Shown: positions 1-9,609 of the stretch, piece after piece
Layout: every line of letters starts with the position of its first letter
How positions within the stretch are numbered: position 1 is the stretch's first letter
Assembly (NCBI RefSeq): GCF_003574735.1
Contig: NZ_QORW01000014.1
Location: 1 to 64,000, forward strand
Direction of reading: 5' to 3'
Source of the DNA: Dongia deserti
GTDB taxonomy: Bacteria > Pseudomonadota > Alphaproteobacteria > Dongiales > Dongiaceae
DNA length: 64,000 nt
The notes under the pieces: model-generated
Told to the model about the DNA's origin: nothing
Database searches by the model: none
Seen by the model: only the letters and a program-made list of their open reading frames with translations
Made by a program: the position numbers and the translations under genes

Positions 1-105
1 CGCACCATCGAAACCACCTGGCGCGGCATCGGTCAGCTCATCGACGTCTTCACACCACAGGAATGCGCTAACTACTTCAGAAACTCAGGATACGCTTCAG
101 AATGA
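1..105 (+). CDS. IS630-family transposase, C-terminal end (cut by window edge)
   Basis: Frame 1 is open from the first base to a TGA at 103-105 and gives 34 residues. The segment with IGQLIDVFTPQECANYF is the typical tail of IS630/Tc1-mariner-like DDE transposases, where a helix and an 'ECANYF..AGY' ending follow the last catalytic Glu. The catalytic residues lie outside the window, so it cannot be said whether the element is intact. No terminal inverted repeat or TA duplication was identified in the next 100 bases. The degraded gene and the repeat just downstream suggest this edge is a site of rearrangement. Confidence 0.75.
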   Translation, partial: RTIETTWRGIGQLIDVFTPQECANYFRNSGYASE

Positions 106-141
106 AGGAATCACGCTCCTAACGACACCACACACCGAGCT

Positions 142-233
142 GTCACCCCCGGACTCGGTCCGGAGTCCATGGATGAACTGCTCGTGCGCGGGATGGATCC
201 CGGATCACGCCGCTGCGCGGCTGTCCGGGATGA
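142..233. repeat. Composite intergenic palindromic repeat, copy 1
   Basis: The stretch opens with GTCACCCCCGGACT, has GTCCATGGAT in the middle and closes with CCGGGATGA. It is a long imperfect inverted repeat with small internal hairpins (CCGGAC/GTCCGG). It shares this architecture with copies at 20334-20440, 29474-29555 and 62811-62872, so it appears to be one member of a dispersed extragenic family. It contains no convincing gene of its own. Confidence 0.6.
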
Positions 234-247
234 AAGACGGGGCAAAG

Positions 248-706
248 TCAGCTGGTGGAATGTTGTCGCTTGATAGCAAACGAAGGCGCGAGCACTTCGA
301 GTATGCCGCCGAACATGCGAACTCGAAACAGAACGAGGCGTTTCGCCGCAGCCAGCTTGGCTGGAAAAGGATCAATGCCTGATTCGCAGCGCACGTGCCA
401 GGACTGCTTGTGCCTGCGCATGAGCGCTTCGATTTTTGCCCGGTCGGCCGTTGCATCGAGTGAATGCGTATTGGGGGCCAATTGTCGGCTACGACGTCCG
501 CGTCCAGCGACGCGGTGACGTTGGTATATTTGGCAAAACGGACGACACGCCGCTTGTTCTCCCAGCGACGAAAAAGGGTTACTTCGACCGTTGCCTGCTT
601 GCGGCGGCCATCCGGAGGAAGAATGACGAATCTTTCGATGGTATCGTCATGGGCATCAAATCGCCGCAAACTTTGTGGCGATCTGGCTGGGAGTTGGCGT
701 GGCCAT
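248..706 (-). pseudogene. Degraded small conserved-type protein downstream of argB
   Basis: Protein-like sequence continues across three frames. An ATG at 704-706 overlaps the argB TAA stop (TAATG) and reads [12 protein letters not shown]. The text then continues in the next frame as LRRFDAHDDTIERFVIL down to about 480, and in a third frame as NTHSLDATADRAKIEALMRR to a stop at 248. The switches fall at a TTT run near 672 and a CCCCC run near 477. One-base changes at both would give a single protein of about 150 residues, translationally coupled to argB. The family was not recognised. It is either a real pseudogene or carries homopolymer sequencing errors. Confidence 0.45.
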
Positions 707-1596
707 TACCCCTTCGTGATCAGCGTGCCGACGCCTTGTGGGGTGAAGATTTCCAGCAGCATGGAGTGCGGGACGCGGCCGTCGAGGATGACGGCGGCTT
801 CGACGCCGCGCTCGACGGCCATCAGGCAGGTTTCCAATTTCGGGATCATGCCGCCGGAGATCGTGCCATCGGCGGCGAGCGCGCGGACCTGGCTGGCTGT
901 CAAATCGGGGATGAGCTGACCGTTCTTGTCGAGCACGCCCGGTACGTCCGTGAGCGCAAGCAGGCGCGCCGCACCGACCGCGCCGGCAATGGCGCCGGCC
1001 GCCGTGTCGGCGTTGATATTGTAGGTCTTGCCGTCGGGGCCGAAGCCGACCGGCGCGATCACCGGGACGATGCCGGCCTGCTCCAGATTGGTGATGATGC
1101 GCGGGTTGACCTTGTCCGGCTCGCCGACGAAGCCGAGGTCGACCTGCTTGCCGTCCTTCACCAACTGCGCGGGCTTCGCCAGCAGCAAATTGTCGTCCTT
1201 GCCGGAGAGGCCGACCGCGTGGCCGCCCTCGGCATTGATCGCGGCCACGATCTGCTTGTTGATCGAGCCGGTCAGGATCATCTCCACCACTTCCACCGTG
1301 GCGGCGTCGGTGACGCGCAAGCCATCGACGAACGTGCTCTCGATGTTGAGCCGCTTCAACATCTGGTTGATCTGCGGTCCGCCGCCATGGACCACGATCG
1401 GCAGGATGCCGACCTGGCGCAGCAGCGTGATGTCCTCCGCGAATACGCGCGACAGCTCCGCATCCACCATCGCGTGGCCGCCGAACTTGATGACGAACCG
1501 GCGACCGGCATATTTCTGCATGTACGGCAGCGCGTCGGTCAGAGTCCGCGCGGTGCGCAGCCAGTGCTTGGTGTCGGTGTAATTGATCTGAGACAT
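706..1596 (-). CDS. argB: Acetylglutamate kinase
   Basis: Phosphorylates N-acetyl-L-glutamate with ATP, the second step of the acetylated arginine pathway in the cytoplasm. The 296-residue length is normal for the family. KFGGHAM near residue 38 and VVHGGGPQ near residue 69 are the phosphate-binding and substrate-binding loops; [12 protein letters not shown] near residue 210 and the SGGMIPKLE segment near residue 250 are the conserved nucleotide-binding part. It follows engB by 78 bases on the same strand, the usual order downstream of yidC in alphaproteobacteria. Confidence 0.95.
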   Translation of the reverse strand: MSQINYTDTKHWLRTARTLTDALPYMQKYAGRRFVIKFGGHAMVDAELSRVFAEDITLLRQVGILPIVVHGGGPQINQMLKRLNIESTFVDGLRVTDAATVEVVEMILTGSINKQIVAAINAEGGHAVGLSGKDDNLLLAKPAQLVKDGKQVDLGFVGEPDKVNPRIITNLEQAGIVPVIAPVGFGPDGKTYNINADTAAGAIAGAVGAARLLALTDVPGVLDKNGQLIPDLTASQVRALAADGTISGGMIPKLETCLMAVERGVEAAVILDGRVPHSMLLEIFTPQGVGTLITKG

Positions 1597-1674
1597 CGCG
1601 GTCCCGAACCCCCTCGGAGGAAAAGCGCGGAGACCATGGGGATTCCGCGCCCGGAAATCAAGCGGCCAACTGGA

Positions 1675-2301
1675 CTAGGCCGCGAAAGCCGCGAGCGCCT
1701 GGCGCAATTCCGCCACGCCCATTCCGTCCTCCGCGCTGGTGACCGGAATGTCCGGATGGCACGCCGGACGCTTGCCGAGCTTGGCCGCCAGGCGGCTGTG
1801 CATCTTCTCGAGCTCCGCCGGCTTCAGCCGGTCGGCCTTGGTCATGACGATCTGGTAGGAGAGGCCCGACTCGTCCATGAGGTCCATCAACGTGTCATCG
1901 GCCTCCTTGGTGCCGACTTTCGAATCGACCAGCAGCAGCACGCGCATCAGGTTCGGCCGGCCGCGGATATAGGCGTCGACCAGGCGTGTCCAGCCCTTCA
2001 CCTTGGATCTGGACACCTGCGCATAGCCATGGCCCGGCAGATCGACCAGCATCAAGTGCCCGCCGAGATCGAAGAAGTTGATCTGCTGCGTGCGACCCGG
2101 CGTATTGGAGACGCGTGCCAGATGCTTGCGCCCGGTGAGCGCGTTGAGCAGGCTCGACTTGCCGACGTTGGAGCGGCCGGCGAAGGCGACCTCCGGCAGG
2201 CCGGGGGCCGGCAGGATCTCAAGCTTGTCCGCCCCGGCGACGAAGCCGCATTCCTGCGCGAACAGCCAAGCGCCGTCATTCGCCTTCTCGGCCGGCGTCA
2301 C
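1675..2301 (-). CDS. engB: Ribosome-biogenesis GTPase EngB/YsxC
   Basis: TRAFAC-class GTPase needed for large ribosomal subunit assembly. The 208 residues contain the G1 P-loop GRSNVGKSS at about 42-50, the G3 motif DLPGHGYA near 90, and the G4 motif TKADRLKP near 150. The start is a GTG (complement of 2299-2301), 16 bases after the yidC stop, so the two are almost certainly cotranscribed. The position between yidC and argB is the conserved arrangement in alphaproteobacteria. Confidence 0.95.
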   Translation of the reverse strand: MTPAEKANDGAWLFAQECGFVAGADKLEILPAPGLPEVAFAGRSNVGKSSLLNALTGRKHLARVSNTPGRTQQINFFDLGGHLMLVDLPGHGYAQVSRSKVKGWTRLVDAYIRGRPNLMRVLLLVDSKVGTKEADDTLMDLMDESGLSYQIVMTKADRLKPAELEKMHSRLAAKLGKRPACHPDIPVTSAEDGMGVAELRQALAAFAA

Positions 2302-2317
2302 GATCAGACCTTCATCA

Positions 2318-4081
2318 TCAGGGCTTCACGCCCATGCGCCACATGATGAGGCGCTGCTGCGCGATCGAGAGCGTGTTGTTCCAGGCCCAGTAGATCACCA
2401 GTCCCGCCGCAAAAGGCGCCAGCATGAAGGTGAAGACGATGGGCATGAGGCCGAAGATCCTGGCCTGCACCGGGTCCGGCGGCGTCGGGTTGAGGCGCAT
2501 CTGCAGCCACATGGTGAAGCCCATGATCAACGGCCACACGCCGATCGACAGGATGTGGAACAGCGCGCCCACCAGCGGGATCGCGAACAGCACGTGATAG
2601 TCCCAGGGGATCAAGCCGAACAGGTTGAGGATGCTGGTCGGATCGGGCGCCGACAAATCCTTGACCCAGCCGAAGAACGGCGCATGCCGCATCTCGATCG
2701 TGACGAGGAGCACCTTGTAGAGCGCGTAGAAGACGGGAATCTGCACCAGGATGGGCAGGCAGCCGGCAGCCGGATTCACCTTCTCGCGCTTGTAGAGCTC
2801 CATCATCTCCTGATTGAGCTTGGTGCGGTCGTTGCCGTACTTCTCGCGCAGCTCGGTCATCTTCGGCGCCAGCACCTTCATCTTGCTCATGGAGCGATAG
2901 GACTTGTTGGCGAGCGGGTACATCGCCGCCTTTACCAGCACGGTGAGACACAGGATCGCTAGGCCGAAATTGCCGACGAAGCGAAAGATCCGATCCAAGA
3001 TCAGGAACAGCGGCTTGGTGAGGAACCAGAAGTAACCGAAGTCCACGGCGAAATCGAATTTGGTCAGGTTCAATTGCTCGCCATATGCTTCGAGCATGTT
3101 GACGAGCTTTGCACCGGCAAACAGATGCTGGGTGCGCGTCGCGCTGCCGCCCGCAGGGACCTGTTGCTGGGCGGAGGCGAAATCGACCTGATAGAAGTCG
3201 CCTTTGGGATCGTAGAAGAGACTGCTGGTCAGGCTCTCATCCTGCGGTGGAATCTGGGTCACCAGCCAGTATTTGTCGCTGATTCCCATCCAGCCACCGG
3301 TGGAAGTATAGGTGAACTTTCCCCCGTCCTCGGCCTCGTCCCGTGTATCCCCGTAGCTCTGCTCCCGCAACGTTTCATCGAACACACCGATCGGACCCTC
3401 GTGCACCACCCACATTTGAGTGGCATCCTGCGGCGTGCCGTAGCGCACCACGCGTCCATACGGAGCGATTTCGACCGGCGAGCCGGAGGCGTTGGTCACC
3501 GCGTCGGTGATGGTGAACATGTAGTCGGCATCGACTTCGAACTTGCGGGTGAAAGTCAGGCCTTGGCCATTATCCCAGGTGAGGGTGATCGGCTTGCCGG
3601 GTGCAAGCGCGGTGCCGTCGGCCCGCCACTCCGTGTCCTTGTCCGGTGTGACGATGTCCTTGGACTGACTGAACCAGCCGAAGTCTGCGTAATAGGCGAA
3701 CTCGGTATCGCGCGGCGACAGCAGGACGATGTTGGGGCTGGTCGGTGCGATCGTCACGCGATAATCCTTCAGCACTAGATCATCGAGCCGAGCGCCCTTG
3801 AGATTGATCGAGCCCTTGAGGCGCGGCGTGTCGATCGCGACGCGCGGGCCCTCCTTCAGTGCCTCCTCGCGGCTCACCACCTTTCGCCCTGCGTCCTGCG
3901 GCGCAGCCTGCCCCGGCTGCTGCGCGGGTTCCTGTGCTTGTTGCGCTTGCCGGGCCGCCTGCTGCGCTTCGAGCTGCGCCTGCTGCTTCGCCATCTGCGG
4001 ACCTTGGACGAAGATCGTCCACAGGATGATGATCGCGGCGGACAGGACGATGGCGAGGAGGACGTTCTTGCTGTTTTCCAT
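2318..4081 (-). CDS. yidC: Membrane protein insertase YidC
   Basis: Inserts proteins into the inner membrane with or without the Sec translocon. The 587 residues begin with MENSKN and a first transmembrane helix (about 7-25). A Gln/Ala-rich linker follows, then the large periplasmic beta-sandwich domain (about 70-340). The conserved five-helix insertase core begins near residue 370 with FGYFWFLTKPL and contains the cytoplasmic loop SKMKVLAPKMTELREKYG. The C-terminus is short, lacking the long basic tail of some species. It lies directly downstream of yidD in the rpmH-rnpA-yidD-yidC order. Confidence 0.97.
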   Translation of the reverse strand: MENSKNVLLAIVLSAAIIILWTIFVQGPQMAKQQAQLEAQQAARQAQQAQEPAQQPGQAAPQDAGRKVVSREEALKEGPRVAIDTPRLKGSINLKGARLDDLVLKDYRVTIAPTSPNIVLLSPRDTEFAYYADFGWFSQSKDIVTPDKDTEWRADGTALAPGKPITLTWDNGQGLTFTRKFEVDADYMFTITDAVTNASGSPVEIAPYGRVVRYGTPQDATQMWVVHEGPIGVFDETLREQSYGDTRDEAEDGGKFTYTSTGGWMGISDKYWLVTQIPPQDESLTSSLFYDPKGDFYQVDFASAQQQVPAGGSATRTQHLFAGAKLVNMLEAYGEQLNLTKFDFAVDFGYFWFLTKPLFLILDRIFRFVGNFGLAILCLTVLVKAAMYPLANKSYRSMSKMKVLAPKMTELREKYGNDRTKLNQEMMELYKREKVNPAAGCLPILVQIPVFYALYKVLLVTIEMRHAPFFGWVKDLSAPDPTSILNLFGLIPWDYHVLFAIPLVGALFHILSIGVWPLIMGFTMWLQMRLNPTPPDPVQARIFGLMPIVFTFMLAPFAAGLVIYWAWNNTLSIAQQRLIMWRMGVKP

Positions 4082-4126
4082 AGCGCTTCGGAATCTTCGT
4101 GTTGGGGGCGCGGCTCCGCGCCGGTC

Positions 4127-4384
4127 TTAATGGGAATGATGGGCAGCGTGATGACAGTCGCGGGGAGCGGGAACCGGGTCGTAGCCGGAGCCGCCCCAGG
4201 GATGACACCGCAGGATCCGTCGCAGCCCGAGCCATGAACCGCGCAGCGCGCCATGCGTCTCAATTGCCTCGATAGCATAAGCGGAGCAACTCGGCGCGTA
4301 GCGGCAATTGACTCCGAGCAGCGGCGCAATCGTCCACTGATAAAGCCGGATCGGCACGATCAGCGCGGCGCGGATAAGCCTCAT
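4127..4384 (-). CDS. yidD: Membrane protein insertion efficiency factor YidD
   Basis: Small membrane-associated protein that assists YidC-dependent insertion. The 85 residues contain the family signature: [20 protein letters not shown] around residues 22-41, with the conserved Cys residues, and [17 protein letters not shown] near 60-76. A His-rich tail (HHAAHHSH) ends the protein. Its ATG overlaps the rnpA TGA by four bases (ATGA at 4381-4384), so translation is probably coupled to rnpA. Confidence 0.93.
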   Translation of the reverse strand: MRLIRAALIVPIRLYQWTIAPLLGVNCRYAPSCSAYAIEAIETHGALRGSWLGLRRILRCHPWGGSGYDPVPAPRDCHHAAHHSH

Positions 4385-4779
4385 CGCGGCGCCTCCCGAT
4401 AGAGCTTCAGCCGCTTAAGGCCCGCGACCAGATCGCCGACGAGCGCCTGGTAGTTGCGATCCACCGTCGCCGGCCGCGCGATCAGCACGAAATCGGTACC
4501 CGGCTCGGCATGCACGTCCAGCACTTCGTTCGCCACCGCGCGCAGGCGCCGGCGGGCGCGGTTGCGCTGCACTGCGTTGCCGACCTTGCGGCTGGCGGTG
4601 AAGCCGACGCGCACGGGTGCGCGCACAACCTTCGGCCGCACGGCACGCGGTGCGTCATCGCTCTCGGTTTCTGGAGAAGGCTGGCGACGGACCTGAAGGA
4701 TCAATCCGGGGGCGACCCATTTGCGATTTGCCGCCGCCACCTGCAGGAATTCGGCCCGCCGCTTGAGGCGGCCGATCAT
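4381..4779 (-). CDS. rnpA: Ribonuclease P protein component
   Basis: Protein cofactor of RNase P, which matures tRNA 5' ends. The 132 residues carry the diagnostic RNR-type helix ([14 protein letters not shown]) near residue 75, preceded by [14 protein letters not shown] linker insert rich in Pro and acidic residues around 35-50 ([15 protein letters not shown]) is a common alphaproteobacterial feature. It starts 11 bases after the rpmH stop and overlaps yidD at its end. Confidence 0.94.
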   Translation of the reverse strand: MIGRLKRRAEFLQVAAANRKWVAPGLILQVRRQPSPETESDDAPRAVRPKVVRAPVRVGFTASRKVGNAVQRNRARRRLRAVANEVLDVHAEPGTDFVLIARPATVDRNYQALVGDLVAGLKRLKLYREAPR

Positions 4780-4790
4780 TGGATCAATGC

Positions 4791-4925
4791 TCAGGCGCTG
4801 AGACGCTTGCGGCCCTGGCGGCGCCGATTGGCGATCACCTTGCGCCCGCCGACCGTCGCCATGCGCGAACGGAAGCCGTGGCGGCGCTTGCGGACGAGCA
4901 CGCTCGGCTGATAAGTGCGCTTCAC
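4791..4925 (-). CDS. rpmH: 50S ribosomal protein L34
   Basis: The 44-residue protein starting [16 protein letters not shown] is an unmistakable bL34. The start is a GTG (complement of 4923-4925) directly before AAG-CGC-ACT; the longer open frame upstream has no relation to L34. It is very basic and ends [11 protein letters not shown]. First gene of the rpmH-rnpA-yidD-yidC-engB-argB series; the 95 bases between it and the Lrp-type gene should hold its promoter. Confidence 0.97.
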   Translation of the reverse strand: MKRTYQPSVLVRKRRHGFRSRMATVGGRKVIANRRRQGRKRLSA

Positions 4926-5020
4926 GACAAAACTCCCTTGATTTCCAAGTGCTTCGAAAATTGCCGCGGGTGTATAGACATTGTGGTCGCCCAAGTCAAT
5001 GCGGCTGACTCGCGTCGGGC

Positions 5021-5509
5021 TCACCGTACGGGCTTGGCTTGCAGCGGGTAAGCCCCTGTTTCCTTTATGCTTTCCAGGACAACGGAGGACCGAATGTTGG
5101 CCACTTCCGGCGCCTTCATCAGATGCTCCGACATGAAATCGGAAAAGCGCTTGAGATCGGCCACCACGATCTTGAGCACGTAGTCCGCTTCCCCCGTCAG
5201 GGACTGGCATTCGACCACCTCCGGTAGGGCCCGCACCCGCTCGTGGAAGGCCTGCATGGAATCGCCGGCGTGAATTTTGAGGGTCACTAGGCAATAGACG
5301 GTGAGGCCGAAACCCAGCTTCTGCCGGCTCAAGACCGCTTGAAAGCGCTTGATATAGCCCTCCTCGATCAGCCGTTGGACCCGGCGAGAGACCTGGGAGG
5401 CGGACAGATGCACACGTTCTCCCAGGTCGGAATTTGTGAGGCGCCCATCTTGTTGAAGCTCCGCCAGGAGCTTGAGATCGAAGCCGTCCAGGCCTAATGC
5501 ATCAACCAT
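5021..5509 (-). CDS. Lrp/AsnC-family transcriptional regulator
   Basis: The 162 residues contain an N-terminal winged helix-turn-helix starting [19 protein letters not shown], with recognition region [15 protein letters not shown] (about 33-47). A C-terminal RAM effector-binding domain carries the usual [10 protein letters not shown] segment near 112. It is divergently transcribed from hpd-phhA with 131 bases between, so the simplest inference is that it controls aromatic amino-acid catabolism in response to phenylalanine, tyrosine or a product. Dyads in the shared promoter region are listed separately. Confidence 0.9.
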   Translation of the reverse strand: MVDALGLDGFDLKLLAELQQDGRLTNSDLGERVHLSASQVSRRVQRLIEEGYIKRFQAVLSRQKLGFGLTVYCLVTLKIHAGDSMQAFHERVRALPEVVECQSLTGEADYVLKIVVADLKRFSDFMSEHLMKAPEVANIRSSVVLESIKETGAYPLQAKPVR

Positions 5510-5533
5510 GCGTCAACCCCACGAGTTGCGCGC

Positions 5534-5594
5534 GTTTTGTGTGAATCACGCCGCAAGATCACAGGAGAATACACAAAAACCGCATTGCAAATGC
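5534..5594. promoter_or_regulatory. Dyad sequences in the lrp-type/hpd divergent promoter
   Basis: Two symmetric elements lie here. GTTTTGTGT at 5534-5542 faces ACACAAAAAC at 5571-5580, with one extra A in the right arm. A perfect 13-base palindrome, GCATT-GCA-AATGC, occupies 5582-5594. Lrp-type proteins bind AT-rich dyads, often several in phase, next to their own genes. These are therefore candidate operators for the adjacent regulator. That assignment is inference from symmetry and position only. Confidence 0.4.
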
Positions 5595-5640
5595 ACTAGA
5601 ATATTCCCAATTGAATCAATGCCATTCAGGAGCTTTCGCA

Positions 5641-6711
5641 ATGGCGGATCATGACTTCAACCCGATGGGCACCCGCGGCTTCGAATTCGTGGAGTTCACG
5701 GGACCCGACGTCTCGGCCCTGACGCGGGTGTTCCAGTCCCTGGGCTTCGTGCCCATCGCCATGCACCGGTCCAAGAACGTGACCCTGTTCCGCCAGGGCG
5801 GGATCAATTTCATCCTGAACGGCGAGGGCAAGGGCTTCCCCAAGGAATTCCGCGACCAGCACGGCCCGAGCGTCTGCGCCATGGCGATCCGGGTCGACGA
5901 TGCCGCGAAGGCGATGCGGCGCGCGCAGGAGCTGGGCGCCAAGGCGCTGGTCAACGAGCCGGGGCCAATGGAACTCGTGCTGCCCGGCATCGAGGCGATC
6001 GGCGGCAGCCGGATCTTCTTCGTGGACCGGTTCGACCAGCCGGCCTCGATCTACGACATCGACTTCAAGACCATCCCTGGTGCCAACCAGCATCCGGACG
6101 GTGTCGGCCTCACAGAAGTCGATCATCTCACCAACAACGTCTATCGCGGCCGGATGGATTACTGGGCGCAGTTCTATGAGCGGCTCTTCAATTTCCGCGA
6201 AATCCGCTACTTCGACATCGAAGGCAAGCTGACGGGGCTCAAGTCCCGCGCCATGACCTCGCCCGACGGCAAGATCCGCATCCCGATCAACGAGTCCGCC
6301 GACGACAAGTCGCAGATCGAGGAATATCTCCGCGAATACAAGGGCGAGGGTATCCAGCACATCGCGATGTCCACCAACAACATCTATGAGACCGTGCGCC
6401 GCCTGCGCGCCAACACCGTGGACCTGATGGCACCGCCGCCCGATACCTACTACGAGATGCTGGCGGAGCGCCTGCCGGGCCATGGTGAGGATGTGGCAAT
6501 GTTGAAGGAACTCGGCATCCTGCTTGACGGTTCGCCCAGCGGCGGCCTGCTGCTGCAGATCTTCACGCAGACCATGGTAGGCCCGATCTTTTTCGAGATC
6601 ATCCAGCGCAAGGGTGACGAAGGCTTCGGGGAAGGGAACTTCCGCGCTCTGTTCGAATCGATCGAGCGCGATCAGGTGAAGCGGGGGGTGCTGAAGGATA
6701 CCGCAGCATGA
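5641..6711 (+). CDS. hpd: 4-hydroxyphenylpyruvate dioxygenase
   Basis: Converts 4-hydroxyphenylpyruvate to homogentisate with O2, the second step of tyrosine degradation. From the ATG at 5641 (AGGAG eight bases upstream) the protein has 356 residues, the normal bacterial length. It is made of two vicinal-oxygen-chelate halves; the C-terminal half supplies the iron ligands His162 (VDHLTNNV), His240 (IQHIAMST) and Glu319 (FFEIIQRKG). An upstream in-frame ATG at 5611 lacks a ribosome-binding site. Its end overlaps phhA by four bases. Confidence 0.95.
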   Translation: MADHDFNPMGTRGFEFVEFTGPDVSALTRVFQSLGFVPIAMHRSKNVTLFRQGGINFILNGEGKGFPKEFRDQHGPSVCAMAIRVDDAAKAMRRAQELGAKALVNEPGPMELVLPGIEAIGGSRIFFVDRFDQPASIYDIDFKTIPGANQHPDGVGLTEVDHLTNNVYRGRMDYWAQFYERLFNFREIRYFDIEGKLTGLKSRAMTSPDGKIRIPINESADDKSQIEEYLREYKGEGIQHIAMSTNNIYETVRRLRANTVDLMAPPPDTYYEMLAERLPGHGEDVAMLKELGILLDGSPSGGLLLQIFTQTMVGPIFFEIIQRKGDEGFGEGNFRALFESIERDQVKRGVLKDTAA

Positions 6712-7616
6712 GCCGCATCGCGAAGAAAAGCAGCGAGCCTTCCTTTACCGTCGCCACCACCAGCCACGAGCTGCGCGGCGATTATTCGAAGGCCGCCGCC
6801 GATTTCACCATCCAGCAAGACTGGAGCAAGTACACCGAGGCCGAGCATGCGCTATGGCGCAAGCTCTACCAGCGCCAGGCGGCCCTGATGCCGAGATACG
6901 CGGCCGAGCGGGTGCAGCAATCGCTGGATCATCTGGATTTCAGCGGCGCGATCCCGAATCTCGAGGCCGTATCGCGGAAGCTGCAGGCCGCTACCAGCTG
7001 GCGGCTGGTCGCCGTGCCGGGCTTCATCCCCGACGCGGCTTTCTTCGCGCATCTGGCGCAGCGGCAGTTCCCGGTCACCATCTGGCTGCGCACGCCGGAG
7101 GAGATCGACTATCTGGTCGAGCCCGACATCTTCCATGATTTCTTCGGCCACGTGCCGCTGCTGTTCGATCCGACCTTCGCCGATTTCCTGCAGCTCTATG
7201 GCGTGAAGGGCCAGGAGGCCGAGCGCCTCGGCATGACGCAGTATCTCGCGCGGATGTATTGGTACACGGTGGAGTTCGGCCTGATCCGCGAAGGCGGCAA
7301 GATCAAGGCTTATGGCGCCGGCATTCTGTCGTCCTTCGCCGAGACGTCGTTCTGCGTCGATGATCCGAGCCCGAACCGCATCGCCTTCGAACTCGAGCGC
7401 GTGATGAACACGCTCTACCGGATCGACGATTTCCAGGAGACGTATTTCGTGCTGGAGAGCTACAGCGAGCTCTTCGCCGCCCTCCAGCGCGACCTGCGTC
7501 CGATCTACGACCGCGTCAAGGCGCTGCCCGACCACGCGCCCGACGCCGTGCTGTGCGATGACTGTGTCTACTGGCGCGGCACCGGCGCGTGGAAGAAGCG
7601 CAAGCGGGCCGGCTGA
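6708..7616 (+). CDS. phhA: Phenylalanine 4-monooxygenase
   Basis: Hydroxylates L-phenylalanine to L-tyrosine using tetrahydropterin, iron and O2. The 302 residues are a single catalytic domain of the bacterial type, with no regulatory ACT domain. The iron ligands are in [10 protein letters not shown] (His143 and His148), with the third ligand Glu in the [10 protein letters not shown] stretch. It overlaps hpd by ATGA and so forms a two-gene catabolic operon: phenylalanine to tyrosine, then, after transamination elsewhere, 4-hydroxyphenylpyruvate to homogentisate. No pterin carbinolamine dehydratase gene is seen nearby. Confidence 0.95.
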   Translation: MSRIAKKSSEPSFTVATTSHELRGDYSKAAADFTIQQDWSKYTEAEHALWRKLYQRQAALMPRYAAERVQQSLDHLDFSGAIPNLEAVSRKLQAATSWRLVAVPGFIPDAAFFAHLAQRQFPVTIWLRTPEEIDYLVEPDIFHDFFGHVPLLFDPTFADFLQLYGVKGQEAERLGMTQYLARMYWYTVEFGLIREGGKIKAYGAGILSSFAETSFCVDDPSPNRIAFELERVMNTLYRIDDFQETYFVLESYSELFAALQRDLRPIYDRVKALPDHAPDAVLCDDCVYWRGTGAWKKRKRAG

Positions 7617-7643
7617 TCCCAACTCTCCGCCGGTCGGCGGCCG

Positions 7644-8438
7644 CTACGGCTTCGTCGTGGTGATGATCACCGCCGGCATGTCGAACGTGATCGCGCCGTC
7701 CGCGCCGACGAACGGCTTTAGCGCCTGCTCGGATTCCCGGAGCAACGTTGCGAACTGATCGTCGTTGAGCACGCCGCCGAGGGTCCACACGCAGGCGCGC
7801 TCGGTCGAGACCATGGCATTGATGGACGAAAACCGGACAAGCTCGTTGCGCTGCAGGATCTCGGCATGCCCCAGGCCGGCTTCGTCGCAGATCGCGCGCA
7901 GCTTCTTGGGATCGCCCAGCGTGAAGGGCGCGCGGAAAGCATCGGCGATCTCCTTGCCGAACAACTGCTGCAGCAGATCAGCAAAAGCAGCGTAGCCCGG
8001 CGAGTTCTCCACCGCATCGCAGACGGCCACTGCCAGCCGCCGGCCCGGACGCAAGACCCGCATCATCTCGCGCAGAGCGCCCGCGCGATCCACGAAGAAC
8101 ATGAGGCCGAACTGGCTGACCGCCGCGTCAAAGCTCGCATCGGGGTAAGGGATCGCTTCGGCCTTGCCCTCGCGCCATTCGATGTCGCTGCTTCTGCGGC
8201 GTGCCACCGACAGCATGTCCTGGTTGGGGTCGAGGCCGACGACCCTGCCTTTCGGCCCGGTCCGTTCCTGCGCGGCCCGGGTGAGTGCGCCGGTGCCGCA
8301 GGCAACGTCTAGCACGAGATCGCCTGGACCTATCTGCGCAATCTCACAGATGACCGGTCCCCAATGTGCGAACAAAGCGGGGACGAACATCTCATCATAG
8401 ATTTCCGCGGGCGTGCGAGACTTGTGGGCGATATTCAT
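7644..8438 (-). CDS. Class I SAM-dependent methyltransferase
   Basis: The 264 residues start at the ATG at 8436-8438, preceded by GGGAGGG. Motif I is LVLDVACGTGAL near 47-58, followed by the acidic motif VVGLDPNQDML, DAAVSQFGLMFF (motif II region) and LRPGRRLAVAV (motif III). This is the UbiE/Methyltransf_11-type fold. The substrate cannot be read from the sequence. It diverges from an AraC-type regulator with only 54 bases between starts, suggesting that the regulator controls it. Confidence 0.8.
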   Translation of the reverse strand: MNIAHKSRTPAEIYDEMFVPALFAHWGPVICEIAQIGPGDLVLDVACGTGALTRAAQERTGPKGRVVGLDPNQDMLSVARRRSSDIEWREGKAEAIPYPDASFDAAVSQFGLMFFVDRAGALREMMRVLRPGRRLAVAVCDAVENSPGYAAFADLLQQLFGKEIADAFRAPFTLGDPKKLRAICDEAGLGHAEILQRNELVRFSSINAMVSTERACVWTLGGVLNDDQFATLLRESEQALKPFVGADGAITFDMPAVIITTTKP

Positions 8439-8492
8439 GGCGGCCCTCCCGGCATCGGTGGATGTATTGCGCCTCGTATTGTAGGCTGGGCC

Positions 8493-9596
8493 ATGGCTCG
8501 GACCCATGACCAGGCGTCCGGATCGCTTGCCGGTTCGTCCGCCGCGATGCGACGCTTATCGTCAGAGCGCCCGCCCGGCGTTTCCGCGCCGCTCGGCGCG
8601 ATCGAGGCGGCGGAGAAGGATCCGCTGTCGGAAGTCCTTCGCACCGTTAAGCTCACCGGAGCCCTGTTCTTCCTGGTCGATGCGACCTCGCCGTGGGGCG
8701 TCGAAGTTCCCCATGCGCGCGCCTTCGCTCCCATCATTCTTCCCGGTGCACAGCACGTGGTCTCGTATCACATCGTCCTGCAGGGCTCCGGCTATGCCAG
8801 CTTGCCTGGCATGACGCCGGTTCAGTTCGCCGCCGGCGACATCGTCGTAGTCCCCCACGCAGATCCCTACGCGATGCTGAGCACACCGGGTCAGGCGCCG
8901 GAAATGACGCCGGAGACCTCGCTCGGGTTCTTTCGCGACATGGCGGCGGGCAAGCTGCCCTTCGTGATCCAGGAAGGCGGCGGCGGGCCGGAGCGGGCGC
9001 GCTTCGTGTGCGGCTTTCTGGGGTGCGATGTGCGGCCGTTCAATCCGTTGCTCGGGATGCTCCCGCGACTGCTGCACATGAAACGTCCCTCCGGCACCCC
9101 TGACGATCTGCTGGACGGTTTGATCGATCTGACGCTGACGGAGGCACGGGCCCGCAATCCCGGCAGCGAGAGCATCCGCCTGGGGTTGAGCGAGCTCATC
9201 TTCATCGAGGTCATTCGCCGTTACGTGGCGACCCGCGGCGCGGACGAGACGGGATGGCTTGCCGGTTTGCGCGATCCGGCGGTCGGCCGCGCGCTGACCC
9301 TGCTGCACGAGCATCCGGCCGATGACTGGACGCTGGATGAGCTTGTGAAGCGCGCCGGCGTGTCGCGATCGGTGCTGGCCGATCGGTTCACCCATCTGGT
9401 GGGCTACCCGCCCATGCAGTATCTCATGCGTTGGCGCGTGCAGCTCGCCGCGCGGCAGCTTGCTGACGGCACGAAGAAGATCGCTGCCATCGGTCGCGAC
9501 GTGGGATACCAGTCGGAAGCCGCTTTCAGCCGGACCTTCAAGCGGATCGCGGGCGTTTCACCGGCCGCGTGGCGCAGCCGTCGTTCCGGCTCCTAA
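8493..9596 (+). CDS. AraC-family regulator with N-terminal cupin domain
   Basis: From the ATG at 8493 the protein has 367 residues; a second ATG at 8547 is also possible. The N-terminal half is a cupin of the AraC_binding_2/Cupin_6 type (VVSYHIVLQGSGYA, FAAGDIVVVPHADPY). The C-terminal 100 residues hold two helix-turn-helix motifs (TLDELVKRAGVSRSVLADRF and IAAIGRDVGYQSEAAFSRTF) ending with the typical GVSPAAWR. Regulators of this subgroup usually sit beside and control a redox or detoxification gene; here the neighbour is the divergent methyltransferase. Confidence 0.85.
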   Translation: MARTHDQASGSLAGSSAAMRRLSSERPPGVSAPLGAIEAAEKDPLSEVLRTVKLTGALFFLVDATSPWGVEVPHARAFAPIILPGAQHVVSYHIVLQGSGYASLPGMTPVQFAAGDIVVVPHADPYAMLSTPGQAPEMTPETSLGFFRDMAAGKLPFVIQEGGGGPERARFVCGFLGCDVRPFNPLLGMLPRLLHMKRPSGTPDDLLDGLIDLTLTEARARNPGSESIRLGLSELIFIEVIRRYVATRGADETGWLAGLRDPAVGRALTLLHEHPADDWTLDELVKRAGVSRSVLADRFTHLVGYPPMQYLMRWRVQLAARQLADGTKKIAAIGRDVGYQSEAAFSRTFKRIAGVSPAAWRSRRSGS

Positions 9597-9609
9597 CGTT
9601 TGCTCGACC

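Noticed and set aside
436..2346. A 636-residue plus-strand ORF over argB and engB
   Set aside because: It is the antisense shadow of two clear genes; its composition (Arg/Asp/His-rich) is that of reversed alphaproteobacterial coding sequence and it has no family text.
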